Counted from the first letter of the stretch, positions 1-12,760 are shown. The stretch: DNA of 64,000 nt from Thuidium tamariscinum (GCA_947034885.2 OX344753.2:4712001-4776000), one strand, 5' to 3'. The notes: generated by a model not told the origin, from the sequence alone. Translations and numbers: made by a program.

Positions 1-1520
1 AACTTTTGTACCTTCTGTACTCATCAATGTATATGTAGTGAGACTAAAAGGGCTACTACTTCCATTTCACTTTCAACATTGAGATTATTGTATAATTTTT
101 GTTGTTTTCCTTATACCTATATTTTGCATTATGATTTATTATATTCCATCATTGATATCATGTATTTGTACCTTCATTCTCTTCTAACCATTGTGTTTTG
201 ATTTTAATTTTTTAGTTTATAATTCAAATTCTCTCATTTCTTTTTGAAACAAAATACACAATCATCAATTCTAAAAATGTCCACGGTAATGGGTCTATTT
301 GAGATTTATTATATGACACAAAAGCAATTCAATTCAACTCTCAACTTCTTTGGTTTTAAGACAATTTACTTCCACGGTCATAGGCACTGTAGTAGTGAAG
401 TTACAATTTTGAATGGTATATATTTTGATTTTTACCTTTTTCATCTGTTCTTTTCGTCCATTGTCTTCTATTTTTGCATCCAACTTCATCCATTTCTTCC
501 ATCTACTTTCATCTATTTTTCATCTACTTTCATCTATTTTCATCCATTTTTTCCATCCACTTTCATCCATTTTCATGCAACTTTATTTTTTTTCATCCCA
601 AATCAATGCTCACCGCTCACAACTTGCTGCTCACCGCTCACCGCTTACGTACTAGCGACGTTGGTTGATGAATGCCTGATTGAGAACCAAAATAAGTGTA
701 CCATCAAAACCCAGAACCTTGGGCTGCATATACCCAATGTTTGCTACCGGCATAGAAATCACTCCAACCTACGTAGCCACAGTCACTCAATTTTTTGTTA
801 AATGCACCGTTCAAATATCCTCACAAATCAATCATCTCACAAGTCTGCAACCGCCACAGATGATCGAATCTAGTATTCCCAGAATATGAAACTATGATAA
901 CCTTGAGAACAAATATAAGTTGAATAGAATACACAGGCGTTTTCTTGAAAAAAACTAAATTGAGAAACAAGCCATGGAACCAACTGTCAAGCCATTAGAT
1001 TCTTCACCTTTTGCTTTGCAATATCCGAATTTGCAAACTTGAATATCCGACCACCAGATACCACCTACCTGCACAGTGCATACTTCCATCCGAGTAATGG
1101 TGCCTAGTGGCATCCACTAATACCATAAATCCAGAACCAAACTCAAAGACGACATTACAAGCGCATAGATCATCAGGAGGAGGTTATAAGAAGTTGAACT
1201 CATGCCAAGTTCCTAACGCCACTCCTAATAAGGACTTACAGAAATTAGAAAGTTAGGATCGGTGGTACATGCATTGTAAACACAAACATGTTAGGTCACA
1301 CAATCACAAGGAGACCAAGTGACCAACATTTGAAACTGTAGGTTTTGAGGAAAAAAAAAGACTTCCAATTCCTGCAAGGTTAGCAACTATGTATTAACAG
1401 ATACATACTCATTCAAAGCCTCAGCATCGCTTCTGTCCAAGCTGTAGACTTGATTCTCTGCATTCAAAATAAGAGTCACATTTGTGATGATAGACTCCAC
1501 AGTAATCCACTTTGAATCTG
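1..1520. other. Non-coding, no gene recognised
   Basis: AT-rich sequence without a convincing coding frame. A pyrimidine-rich, loosely tandem stretch built on CATCTACTTTCATCTATTTT-like units occupies about 470-590, followed by short CACCGCTCA repeats near 605-650; the open frames over this stretch follow from its low complexity. The part next to 1520 is probably the 3' flank of the decayed transposase-like gene that ends at 1521. No terminal inverted repeat or target duplication could be fixed here. Confidence 0.5.
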
Positions 1521-4500
1521 TTACATTATACTTGAATTTGTATTGGCTAGCTGCTCTTGAATAATATTGTAAGATAACTTCAATACTCGAAACTGTAGCA
1601 CCCTTTTTCCTGGAGTTTCATCACGATTGGCAAGATCCACGGGTTGCTTGATGGATCCCCAGGAGTTGCCACCAGCTCGTCTTCGCATCTTCTGAATGCG
1701 TCCAATCCACCAAGTGCCCTTGTCCACACCTTGTAGTGTTGACGCTGTTCTGTTTGATTTGCCTAATCGACATCTTCCTCTTATTTTAGCTGAGGTTACA
1801 ATTGATGCCCTTGCAATCGTAGAACGTTGCATGAAATAGACTCCCACATCCGAACCAATCCCCACAAAGCATGAATTTGAGCATTGAGTAGCATTTTGGT
1901 AATCCTCACTATTATTGAAGTACAATGATTTCTTCACTCGAGTCAACCTGTCCTTCGAAAGAAAAGGATTACCATTCAATTGCCCTACCAATGTAGACTT
2001 GAAAATTCGGTTCCCATCAAACTGTACAAAAGCCACAACTTTACATGGGGTGGGCCGGTCCTGCACTTAAGCTTCGTGGTTATTTAACACCTCAATAATG
2101 ATGTCACGAGTTTCACTCTCCACAACAGTGATGGCTTCCACCCCATTGTCCACCAAATCTTCCTCCACGTTGATTTCTATAGGAAGCTGAAGTTCCTCCA
2201 ATTCAGCTCTTCGTTGTAACTCCAACTCTTTTTGTTGGATATCTTCACGCAGAACCTCCATGGCCCCATCCTCGCCACGGACTGGTTTGGTGCTTGGAGA
2301 AAACAAAAAAGACCCAGCATCTGCAAGTTCTAGTATCCATGGCCTCTCAAACCAAACCTTATTTCGTGCAGCAGCTTGTGAACTGGGTGCCATGTTTAAG
2401 GAATTCAGTATCTTCTGTGCCTCCTTCAGCCCTTCTTTCAGGGCTATGACTACCTCATCGTTGCTTCTCACAGCACTGTAGTCCCCAAGGTCTGGTTCAA
2501 TCTCGCCCTCTCCAAGTTGGTGGAGCTTTGCCCATATGTTAGTCATTTTGTTGTGAGCCCGCCTAAATTTGATACCGTTGCCTCCATATTCAATCTGCGA
2601 TAGACGATTCACAGTGTTTGCAGCCCCCAACAATTCCTGAAAATCATAAGCCCTTTCCATTCCTACCATGCTTCCCACTTTAGGAAAAAAAAATTCACAA
2701 GAGTCACTACCAGTTAGGTGCAATGGCACAGGCAGGTGAGGATACTTGTCATAGAAATGGCAAATGAGGAGGACAACAAAATGACATGAAAGTTGAATAT
2801 CCAGAAAACACTGTTGGTTCACAAAGTGTAGTTTAGGATTCACATTCTCTGTATTCCCTAGGACACCATGATTTCCATGCTTCATCTAGACTTTCCACAA
2901 TTTGAAAAAGAAAGACACATTAGCTGCTTTTACAATCCGAGCACGAATGTCATGACGGGGTGACAGAAAAATGTCTATATAGTCCGCACATATCTCAAGG
3001 TACATCTCAGTCCCTAGAGTGCGTTCACGGTGTAAATCAGTGGCCAAACGAAGAGAGCATAAGCAATCACGAACTTTTTGAGAACTCAATCGTTGTGCAC
3101 TTGCCCAGTTCTGCCAATCCTTTCTGTTATAGTCTTCCTGTAGCAAGCCATGCTCATCTACTGTGAACCGATTGAATACTTGACAGATTTGTTGGTGAAG
3201 GGCCAAATCCCCCCCCCCTAACCTCAAAGTACGCACGTTACTATCCAAGGGATTTAGAAGTTTCTTACCATTGTGTATGTAGTCATGGTCATGCAAGCCA
3301 GTTGCTTCTGCAACGGCATTCATGGCTGAAGTGAAAACCCAGCCATCCCAACCGACACTCAACCACATTCCATCATCACTCCGGTAATCTTCGAGCATTA
3401 GCTGTCGACGGCGTGAGTCCCCGTCATTAGCATGCCCAATAATTGGACCAACACCGTCATAGCAGTGTTTCGCCCACAACTCATCTATTTTGTTCCACTG
3501 TGCTCTAACCCAGGTAGAATTGAAACAACCACAGGTGCAACAAGCAACAAGGACTAGACGAGGCAGTTTTTCATGCAGCGGATTCACTACAATTACTCTT
3601 GCAAACCCCCCCACCTTGTCTTGTCTAAATGACTCAACTACTTTATTGTAGCCCACTTCAGCAACTCCAACTATGGGCTTATAATCTGTTACACAATTAT
3701 GATTTCCTATTGGGCCACAAAATCCCACAAGGCTGTCCGACCGTGCTTCCCACGAAATACGACCCTTGACCTTGGTTTCATCTTCTGCAAGTATGACAAG
3801 GATGGGTCCAGACAGTCCATGAGCCGCTTTGACATCAATGTAAATGCTAGCGATGGATTGAAAGATTTCTTCGTGCTCCCCGGATACAAATACGACGCCT
3901 TTTCTACTCTCTCTGCGTATACTATCAAAGCTAGGTCCCGTGAAATTGAGGGCAAATAAGTCACACAAACGACGTCCTCCGTAGATTCTCATCGCTTGTG
4001 CAAAGGATTTTGTGTTGTCACTGTACCGATTTCCTGAGTCCTTTCTATTTAAGTTCGCAGCTACATCCTTTAGGAAATCCCACAATGCATCTTTTCCCCC
4101 AAAGGCTCCGATCCTATGCGCACTAATGATGTTGTTACAGAATTTGATTAAATTATTATCTGAGGATGCATTTTGGGCACTTTCACGGAGTGTGGGCCTT
4201 TTGGCTTTCAATTGTACCATACGAGTTCTAGCGTTCCAGCACTGCAACTTCATTACTCTGAATTTCTACGATTGAATCCTACTTTGTCCCGAAATCTCAG
4301 ATATAGACAAAAAGCCTAATCGTATCCCTCCTACAGTACTACGATGCCCCCGTTTAACCAATGAGCCTTCCTCTCTTAAAACTCGCATTCGAAAATCATG
4401 TAGACGTGGAATAGACGCACAATTAAGGCAAGTTAGGCTTAAGAAGGGCTCTAAACTCCCAGACACACGTTTACAATTCTTATGCCGAAAAGCACCTCTA

Positions 4501-5900
4501 ACATTTAGTATTCCAAATCTTACCTTTACATCGGCATTAAGGTGGGGTTCTGGGTACCACTCAACACCAAAATGTGGGTCATTCAGCAAAGCTGTCACCA
4601 AATAAGAATTCCCACCGTATTCAACACTTGGACCTATAAATCCATAGCAAATCAGACTCGGCAACAAATTGGGGTGGAAATTAGGAGACATACCTTCCAA
4701 ACTAGCTAATGAAGGTTGCCTCAACTATGAGTGAAGGTCACACTGATTTGAGTGTGAACTTGTTGCCGAAGATCTGCTCGAGCGACCACGACGTCCAGTT
4801 CTTGCTGGCTCACTCACATGTCGATCTGCATTCTCCACAGCCTTCTGGTACTTGAAGCCATCTAAGTGGTTCTTCAAATTTGCTTCCAACGTCTTTCTTG
4901 GTGGATACAGGCTCATCAAATCCCTACAGTATGGGCATCTTATCTTGAACCAATAACATCTTGTATTCTCTACACTCAAATTCCCTAGCACCATGAATTT
5001 CTTCTGGCCTTCCGGAAGAGAAGCATTGACAGCCTCTACTATTTTCACACCCTCGGAAATAAGGCGCTTGTGGTCTTTAGGAGTCACAGTGACAATCCTC
5101 CCATTCTTGGCAGCAAATTGTGGATGATCCTCAAAATTCACATTTTTAGCAGCACAATAGTTCTTCACATGTAGAGTGCTCACAATGTGAGAACACCTAA
5201 AATTATTGAACAAGTTGTCAATATCCGCTTTGCTGTGGCCCTTGCTACCCCCACCACAATCCTTTCTGCATTCAGTGCACCACAATTTCACAACTCCACT
5301 GCCATTCATATCGAATGTCTTCAGCTACCACTCATGGTCATCTAGAGAGATGTATTTCAGCTCCAGCCTCAGCTTCTTGGCTTATTCAAGATACCTATCC
5401 ATCAGATGAGTAGGTATAAGCTGAGATTTAAGAGGATTGTCTTGAACCTCCGCAGCCTCTCCTAAATCGCTCACTCGAGATGATCTGACAGAGGAAATGA
5501 CTGGATCGCCTTCTATGACTTCAATTTCAGGAAATTCAACTGCGTCCTCCATGCCAGCAACACCCTCCATAGCAGCAGCACCCTCCACAGCAGCAACAGA
5601 GGGGGATCCATCAACAAATCTTTGCCGCTTGTTTGCATGGTTTTCAGTAGATACTTGCTGAATGACGTGCACTTCTTTTGGAAATCCATTGACCCGCTCC
5701 AGCTTATTCTTCACTCGGTTTTTGTCTTCTGGGTCCTAGAAATCGAAGGGCCACTCCAACACATCATGCGACTCCAAAGTAAACCTCAGCGCCTTCAACG
5801 TCGTCGCACCTCCAACATCAATCTTTCCAAAATATTCAGAATCTAGAAACTCGTTTTCAAGCGTCCACAAGGTAATTCTCTTGGGAATACTAGTGGCCAT
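1521..5900 (-). pseudogene. Decayed zinc-finger transposase-like gene, intronless
   Basis: One reading frame runs from an ATG at 5898-5900 to a TAA at 1521-1523, 1,460 codons, with no frameshift. It is interrupted by in-frame stops at 5736 (TAG), 5382 (TAA), 5325 (TAG), 4725 (TAG), 4266 (TAG), 2886 (TAG) and 2067 (TAA). The N-terminus (MATSIPKRITLW...) leads into a charged linker. A first zinc-finger-like cluster follows (LWCTECRKDC with H and C residues to about 5150), then a second, CPYC with a distal H (about 4930-4860). The core (2886-4253) carries LAEDETK, HANDGDSRRR and HDYIHNGKKLL, spaced like the acidic residues of a D-D-D/E nuclease. I recall similar unnamed proteins from animal and plant genomes, so a DNA-transposon origin is likely, but the superfamily is not identified. 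The C-terminal part (1521-2066) is basic with RIQKMRRR. The start is chosen for its context (AACTATGGCC) and the telo-box leader upstream. As it stands the gene cannot make a full protein. Confidence 0.75.
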
Positions 5901-6480
5901 AGTTCCCTGAACCTTAAGTTTACGTGAGCTCGGCCTAAGTTGCCTTTGAATTCATGTCCCCGACCCCGTCTTTTCACCCTAAAACAGATGAAAATCAGAA
6001 GTTCCTCCCCGCCAAAACAATAAACCTTCAACCCTAATTTCTCCACTGTCTTACCCTAAACCGCAAAATCCAACCCATTGTAAGCTTCATACACTGAATC
6101 CCAGGCATTCACAAAACCCTAAACCGCTCAGAAAGCCCAAGAACCCTAAACCCAAAAACAAAGCAAAACAATCCGTCCCTTACATCCCAACTTTGTTCCA
6201 CCTTAAGCATGACAGCCTAAGTTTCTTTCAGTTCCTAAAACCTTTGTGAGAATCGTCAAGCATTCACAGCACTACAGAAATTTTTGTGCAGCAGACCTTC
6301 AAGCATGCCATGTCCAGAAACAAAGGCAGCTACTCTGTTGAGCCCTAAACCCTAACGGCAAAGTCCCTGATGACGGAACCCAGCAGAATTCGTCAACTGT
6401 TTTGCGTTCATCCTCCACTTTCCATCCACTGGCACGTTTAGTTCCCTGACTTCCCTCATTGATGAATCCAGCTCATAGTC
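5901..6480 (-). promoter_or_regulatory. Leader/promoter region rich in telo-boxes
   Basis: On the plus strand this stretch repeats ACCCTAAA/AACCCTAA forms at about 5978, 6014, 6051, 6116, 6142 and 6341-6355; read with the gene they are TTTAGGGTT. The AAACCCTA telo-box is an established element of plant promoters and 5' leaders, mostly of translation and growth genes. Its clustering directly upstream of the start at 5900 suggests the decayed gene once had a plant-type promoter. No clear TATA box was seen. An alternative is chance interstitial telomere-like sequence, but the copies are scattered singly rather than in tandem. Confidence 0.45.
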
Positions 6481-8450
6481 TCATAGTATTCTTTTTTTTG
6501 GGAAACCACGTTCTCATAGTATTCATTCCATAAGATTCTTATAGTATACTTCATAAAAGTTCAGATTTCTAGAGATCTTTATTGGCTACCCTACTTTAGA
6601 AAAAAAAAAATTGGTAAAGTTGTATATTATTTTCTACCCTTCATTATTTATAATGATTATAGTTCATTTTAGTGATGCTTATTTATTTCTAAAAAATTTC
6701 TAAAATTTAGGTGAAGTGAATTAAAACCACCCTTCATTTGATTGCATGCTATAATTAAATAAACCGGGAGTGCCCCCCCCCCGAGACTACCATCTTTAAG
6801 CAGTGAGCAAAATTCCATAAACCATCACAAAATGGCGAATGAAGGAGTTGAAGACATCTATAACAATGTTCAAAATGAGCCACAAATTGAGGTAAGTTAC
6901 TAAAAACTCTAAGAGTTATTGAATTTCAAAGTTGATCTTATAAAGCATAGTACCCAATCTAGAAGTCCACATTAGAGTAGTTAGATTAGATTTGTTTCAA
7001 ATTTCAAATTCAAATTAGTCTATATCTAGTTTAGAACTTTTCAAAAACATCTTCAATATAGAATTTGGACATAAATTGAGAAAGTTAAGAGTGGATGAAG
7101 TTTCAAGCATAACTTGAATGAAAAATAGATTAAACTTAAAACTTTGAGACAAGTTGAGTGAATCTGAGAGAAGTAAAAATATTAAATACAAAAGTGAAAT
7201 CAAAACTTAAATTTCAATTGTCAATTAAGAAAAAACTATGGATGAAGTTTGAGGAATAAATTAGCGCTCAAACTTCATCCATCCACAACTTCTACTATAG
7301 AAGTTTCATTAGCAAGTTCAATATCAACTTAGAAAGCTTAAATGAATATTTCGAGGAAGAAAATATAAAATTACTAAAAATAGCAAATTGATAATACTTA
7401 AACTGAGAGATAAGAATTGAACAAGCACAATTAAGAATGTGTAAGATAGTTTAAAAGGATAAATTAAGGTCACAAGATTGTAGAACTAATAGAATATAAT
7501 CCATGAGTGTCTTTCATTTGAAGAAAGATCTAAAATTATTGAAGACAAAGAAAAATGAAGTATTGAATTAATTTTGGATGAAAAATGAAAGAATTCATCC
7601 AAAACAAACAAAACTTAGAAAACAAGTAGAAGTGTCTATCTTTAAGTTGTCTTTAAAATTTCAATTCATTTCAAAATACATAACTCTTAGAAATTTTAAA
7701 TGAAGTTTCATTAGCCCTTTCAAAATGAAACTTCATCCATTTATAATTTTCAGTAAGAAAATTGGATTGAATTGATTTTTATACTTTTGAAAAGAAAAGA
7801 AAAAATTCTATACATTAGTCTAATTAGTTTTAGTCTGAACCATCTTCTATGAAAAAATATAATAGCCTTATTGTTTGACTTAGAAATCCATTGCACATAT
7901 TATTAATTTACCTTTTGAACAATTCCTACAACTTTGAGTCACTTAGGTACAAAACAAGATTCATTACTTGGTAGATACAATGAACTAATGCTTAAACATC
8001 TAGTAGTAGAATTATACCAATTTAAATAAAAGAACTTAGTTGTATTAAATTAGTTACCATGGGTGGATAATTAGTTGCTCACAACAAAAATATTTTGTCT
8101 TCAAGGAATCAAACTCTAAGTTTATATCCAAATCACATCTGGGTTGCTAGTGTGTGAGCCTATAAATGTGAGCCTATGAGCAAGAATTTTTTTTCTTCAA
8201 AAAAGAGGATGAGGATCTATAACCGTGGATGTACCTATGACCGTGGTTTAAAATAATATATATTGTATCTAGATTATTTGTTTAGGGTTTTGCAATAGTT
8301 ATCTTAAAACCTAGAGTTCATCAAAAGAGCTGTACTTTTAGATTTTGTACGACACCTTATTCATAATGCTTAAAGATTAGTGGTTAGTGTTCTCCCTTCA
8401 TGTTTTATTTTTTAAAAGTAGATAATATTTCAAGAAAGAAAATTTATCCT
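6481..8450. other. AT-rich intergenic DNA with small palindrome
   Basis: No gene is visible. Short repeats of CATAGTATTC lie near 6478-6550 and a ten-C run at 6774-6783. From about 6950 to 7800 the sequence is related to the degenerate repeats at 32.4-34.0 kb, including a perfect 16-bp hairpin (ATGGATGAAGTTTGAG at 7238-7253, its complement at 7267-7282, 13-nt loop). Confidence 0.5.
7238..7282. repeat. Hairpin with ATGGATGAAGTTTGAG arms
   Basis: The arms 7238-7253 and 7267-7282 are perfect complements around the loop GAATAAATTAGCG. The same palindrome occurs at 33895-33939 (15-bp perfect stem, loop containing AATTAGCG), and in worn form near 32490 and 32815. It is a small dispersed foldback or the core of a larger old repeat. 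Confidence 0.7.
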
Positions 8451-8454
8451 TTAC

Positions 8455-8815
8455 ACATCCCATTTTTTTTCATAGAAATAATGAAGGAGTTCAATATATA
8501 TTTCACTCCCCATATTTTATGAAGGAGACATGCAAGAAGTTGAATATTTAACTCACTCCCCACTTTTTTCATGAAAACTTTGAAGGACTTCAATATATAT
8601 TTTATTCCCTACTTTTTCTAAAGTAGACATGCAAGAAGTTGAATATTTAACTCTCTCCCCATTTATTCATGTAGATATTCAAGTAGTTCAATATTTACTT
8701 CACTCCTCATTTTTTTTCCATAGAAACATTGAAGGACTTTAATACTTTCTCCACTCAATATTTTTTTTTCAATTTTATTTAAAAGGGATTTAATATTAAA
8801 TTCACTCCCCAAAGA
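8455..8815. repeat. 50-bp minisatellite, about seven copies
   Basis: The phrase CACTCCCCA (with variants) recurs near 8504, 8554, 8604, 8653, 8702, 8752 and 8802, a spacing of about 50 bp. Between copies lie GAAGGAGTTCAATATATATT and CATGCAAGAAGTTGAATATTT variants, alternating to some extent, so the higher-order unit may be 100 bp. The copies differ at several positions, so the array is not recent. No coding potential. Confidence 0.75.
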
Positions 8816-9304
8816 ATTTTTTTTATAGTATTTTCCATTTCTTGGATGAGAAATCTTTGTTTAACGAAAAAAAGATTACTTGTAACATCTAGTAAGATTT
8901 AACAACTTAGGCCATATATTTGTAAGGGTGAAGTGTATTTATTATATGGTTAAATTTTCACTCTTCAAACCAATAATTGGAATAAATATATGCTCTTTTA
9001 ATTGAAAATCTTTGTATTACTCCCAATTTCTTAGAGTCCTACATTGTTCTCCAAGAAAATACATTATCATGCTTCAAACTAATAATTATAAAATTTAAAT
9101 ACTAATAAAGTTGATTTCCAACTATTGGAAATGTCCACTTTGGTTGATTACATCATTATTCATATTATGTTACATGGTTTAATTTAGAATACAAGAGTGC
9201 GGAGGAAATGAATCGTACAACATTTAGCCATAAAGCACACAAATCAAATCATAATGAAAATCCATACAAATTGGTTTGGCTCATGAGATGTCAATCTTAA
9301 GAGT
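8816..9304. other. AT-rich intergenic DNA
   Basis: No gene, RNA or ordered repeat is visible. The sequence lies downstream of the decayed methyltransferase-like gene and may hold its former 3' untranslated region. Confidence 0.4.
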
Positions 9305-11730
9305 CTAAGTGACAGTAGACTCTGTTACGGAATCCCTATTACTAGAAGAGTCCGAAGTGTCTCTACCCTCAGATGCTGATCCATTTATAAATTGTAAGAC
9401 ATTTAGAGCGTATAAAGATTTATGGTATTTGGGTTTAGATGTACCAAACTCTATAAACATTAATGCTAGTTGTTCTATATAGAATGGAAGATGAAAGGGC
9501 TTTTCTGGGCTCAAAATGAGTCTTTGCCTTTTTTTCACTTCATCCTTTGACATCACTCCATTGTTGTTGCAAACTCAGTAAATGCATTGTCAGATTTACA
9601 AAATTGTACAAGTACCATCAAAGGCAGAAATTTAGAAATGGAGAAACTTACTTACTAGGTTTAAGTCGTCGAACGAATTTGCGAGGCACTATCATCACCG
9701 CATCTTAGTCTTGCAATAACACCACCGTTAGCTCTTGCGTAGTTGGAGCCACCACCACAACAACAGATTTTTTCATTGGTTGAAGCGCATGCTGAAATAT
9801 CCGTTTGTCTTCCTCCAAGGCTACAGTGTGCCGTCCGGTTGCACGACATGCTTTAATTGAAGCACCTGCCATTCATCACGAAATATATCATTTTTGTACA
9901 ATGATTCTCTACATCCAAAAATTCAAATATGTAGACATTAGAGAATTAAAACTCACATGTAGATGTAGTGCAATCTAACACTATATCTCCTTCATCAATA
10001 GTGCCTTCAATGATGAATTGGATGGAGCATGCATCTTTCTCTCGAGCTCCATGTCAGGTCATTTGATCCATCTCGTTCATCAACATTGTATCATCTGTAA
10101 TGTAGTTCATGAGGAGGTTATCACGACGAAGGTTTACATTTGCCTTGAGCATCGTTCGAGAACGCCTGAACTCGAATTTTGATTTCCCTTTGACTCCGCA
10201 ATCCTTCACCATGAGTGTGATGCTAAACTTCAATGTTTGCAAGCATTAAAACAAAATTCATATAAAAACAAGCAACAATACAAGTGACAAATTATAAACG
10301 CTAGGAACATAAAAAATCAATGACCAAATATTATCGTTTGGTCTGGGTGAATTGCCAATATTAAATGCATTTGGTTCATGGCCATCCAATCCATTTTTTT
10401 CTTCATGTTCAGGTACTCTTGACAAAGTCTTGCTATGGTTTCCAATGCATCTTGATCCCAAAAATGAAATATAATAATGCAACCATCGTTCTGCAAATGT
10501 TTGTATGCAAAACCAAAAGCTTGGAAGATCGTGAAGTACTCCTTATCTACATTCTAATAAGGGACGTGCTTTGAACTACCAATATTTGACACCGGCAAAT
10601 TCTCTCGGCAGTATAAGAGCATGAGGTCAAATTTCAACTGTCAATTGACAACTCCATTGTACACACTTACCTTTCCAACCACCATCTGTAAAGATATTTA
10701 TTCAAGTTCTTAAATTTTGATATATATTAGGTTCTTTGAAACACACTTAAATAATTGAAATGAAATCTTATAAAACAATAAAAGACAAATATATTACCTT
10801 TCGTAGAAAATCCATGATCGTGGTGTAAGAGTTTGGTCTTTGGATTCCTTCATTGTTTACTACGTCATCAATAAAGGCATCAAGAAGTAATTCCTCGGAG
10901 GTAATATCATCATTATCTTCAAGGGAAATGATTTGTGTCCCTTGCGTAATGACCTCTTTAGTGAAGTTTGGTAGAACAGGCTTCCTCTTCATTCCTCCTT
11001 GAGATGCAGTTTGCATTTGTGAGCCTTCATCCATTGCTGATGATTGTGAAGCACCACTGTCATCTTCCTTCTTCTTTCTTTTTGCACGTGCCTTTTCCTC
11101 CTTCTCCTTCTCCTTCTCTGCCAACTTTGCCAAATGCTCTACCTCCTTCTTCTCTTTGATTTCCAGAGCAAGTTAGATTTTAGCTGCTTTCCTCATATAA
11201 TTGGTTTCTCTTTTTGCAATGGCCTTTTCTTTTTGCTTGTTAATGAATCCTACAAATTCATCAACGTCGGGGTTGACGATGCCAAGTTCCTCCAATGAGT
11301 TTCGCAGATCAACCTCTAACGGATGCGTATATGAAATCACACAATCAAGATACATCCACCACCACTTAGGTGAGCTGTAGTGTAGGTTCGGAGTTGGTTC
11401 GTCATATACATACAATTTGGAGAGTGGGGGTTCAAAAATTCAAATAAAAAGGGAGGTAGGTCCTCTTTCTAAATTGCCTTTTTTCCTTCCAGCTCGTATT
11501 TGAAGTATCTAACAATACAAAGCATAAATAAAATATTACAAAATTATAGTGGATAAATAAATTTCATATGACTTCATGTAATACAAATCAAAAACCGAAA
11601 ATTTCATATTTTGAAAAAAAATACTTATGAATTTAAATTCAAAGACTCTAAGGGGATATAATAAGATATACTCACTAGAGATCTTGCCATTGAACTCATT
11701 GTGACCGAGTATTTCCATCAATACTGACTC
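9305..11730 (-). pseudogene. Decayed multi-exon SAM methyltransferase-like gene
   Basis: Segments with plausible splice sites read as exons at about 11667-11730, 10798-11508, 10325-10685, 9957-10227, 9656-9865 and 9305-9558 (natural TAG at 9305). In order they give an N-terminal segment with SPKWWWMYLD, a lysine/glutamate-rich helix (about 11060-11170), and a hydrophobic core strand (GCIIIFHFWDQ) typical of a Rossmann methyltransferase. A helical basic part follows, then EGDIVLDCTTST joined across an intron to ASIKACRATGRHTVALEED. That last pair has the form of the AdoMet-binding motif of amino-methyltransferases acting on DNA (G-D-I-V-L-D-x-x-x-x-x-G). In-frame stops (for example in VPY*N, VVN*QL, MT*HGA and LQD*DA) and at least one frame change in the first large exon show it is broken. 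No DPPW/SPPW catalytic box is visible where it would be expected. Whether it was a host gene or cargo of a mobile element cannot be told. Confidence 0.6.
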
Positions 11731-12726
11731 AAAATATATTTTAAAAGCAAAACTACTTAGCTTCTTCTATATACATCCTAATAATTTCTTCAAGAAGTCA
11801 AAAACAGAATTCTACCAATCTAAATGCAAATAGACAACTAATAACGGTATAAAACCCTTGTGAGACCAACAACTGTTAGTTGTTGACCGGTTCCGGGTTT
11901 GAAACTTGTTGGACTTGTTGAATCAGTCTGAGCAGGTGCAACTTGGCACCACTAGTGAAAACATAAAATAAATAGCCATTCGGCCACTTAATTTTCCTGA
12001 GCCAAGTGACAAAATGTACTACACCCAAACCTTGAATCTTTCTACGACCAACCATTTTCCCTCTTGTTTCTAAACTTATTGAATAAAAAATAAATTAATA
12101 ATAAAATAAATATTTATACGATGAAAGTGTTTTCATCACGACAATGGAAGCCTTCAAGTATTTAATTGTAAATCTCAATGGCACTTGTTTTGTTTACTAT
12201 TTACTACATTAGTCATTTTTCGTTTTGCTTAGGGTTCTTTGATTTTCTTTAAGAAAATCATTACTACTTCAAATAAGAAGATCGTAGCGCTTTAGTGCTT
12301 ATGTTGCATGAACTCCCTTTGTCGATAGATTTTTACTAGTGCCTAAGTAGTTTGTAATGAACACATGGTCTTTAATGCTTATGTTATTGTAGCTTAGGAT
12401 TACTTAGAAAACAAAACCCAAGGAATCCCCTAGTGGTGGTTCTTTCGTTTGGGAAAAATCAAATAGTCTATCGTTTTGTATCTAAAGTCACTTTTGATGT
12501 AGGATTATCACTCATTTTCGGAAATAAAAGATTAAAATTAAAAGAATTAGTTTTCTAAAGGTTTTTCATGTCTTAACTTATTCTAATTTCCGTCCAATTC
12601 CCATGGAACTAACCCTTGACTTACTGTCACAGTCTTATACTAGGATTCTAGTGTCAAATAATCATAGGAGTGTCAAATACTTTTGGCTCCTGTTCTATAG
12701 ACTTAATCAAATCCACAAGGTATATT

Positions 12727-12760
<34 letters not shown>

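Noticed and set aside
244-801. 185-codon open frame near the left edge
   Set aside because: Low-complexity F/S/H-rich product over a CATCTACTTTCAT-type pyrimidine repeat; no domain, no splice or start context.
2260-2481. Plus-strand open frames inside 2.2-5.9 kb
   Set aside because: Antisense shadows of the long minus-strand transposase-like frame.
1521-5900. Alternative genetic code or RNA editing of TAA/TAG
   Set aside because: The only clean host genes (RUS3, expansin) use standard stops and no internal TAA/TAG; simple decay explains the frame better.
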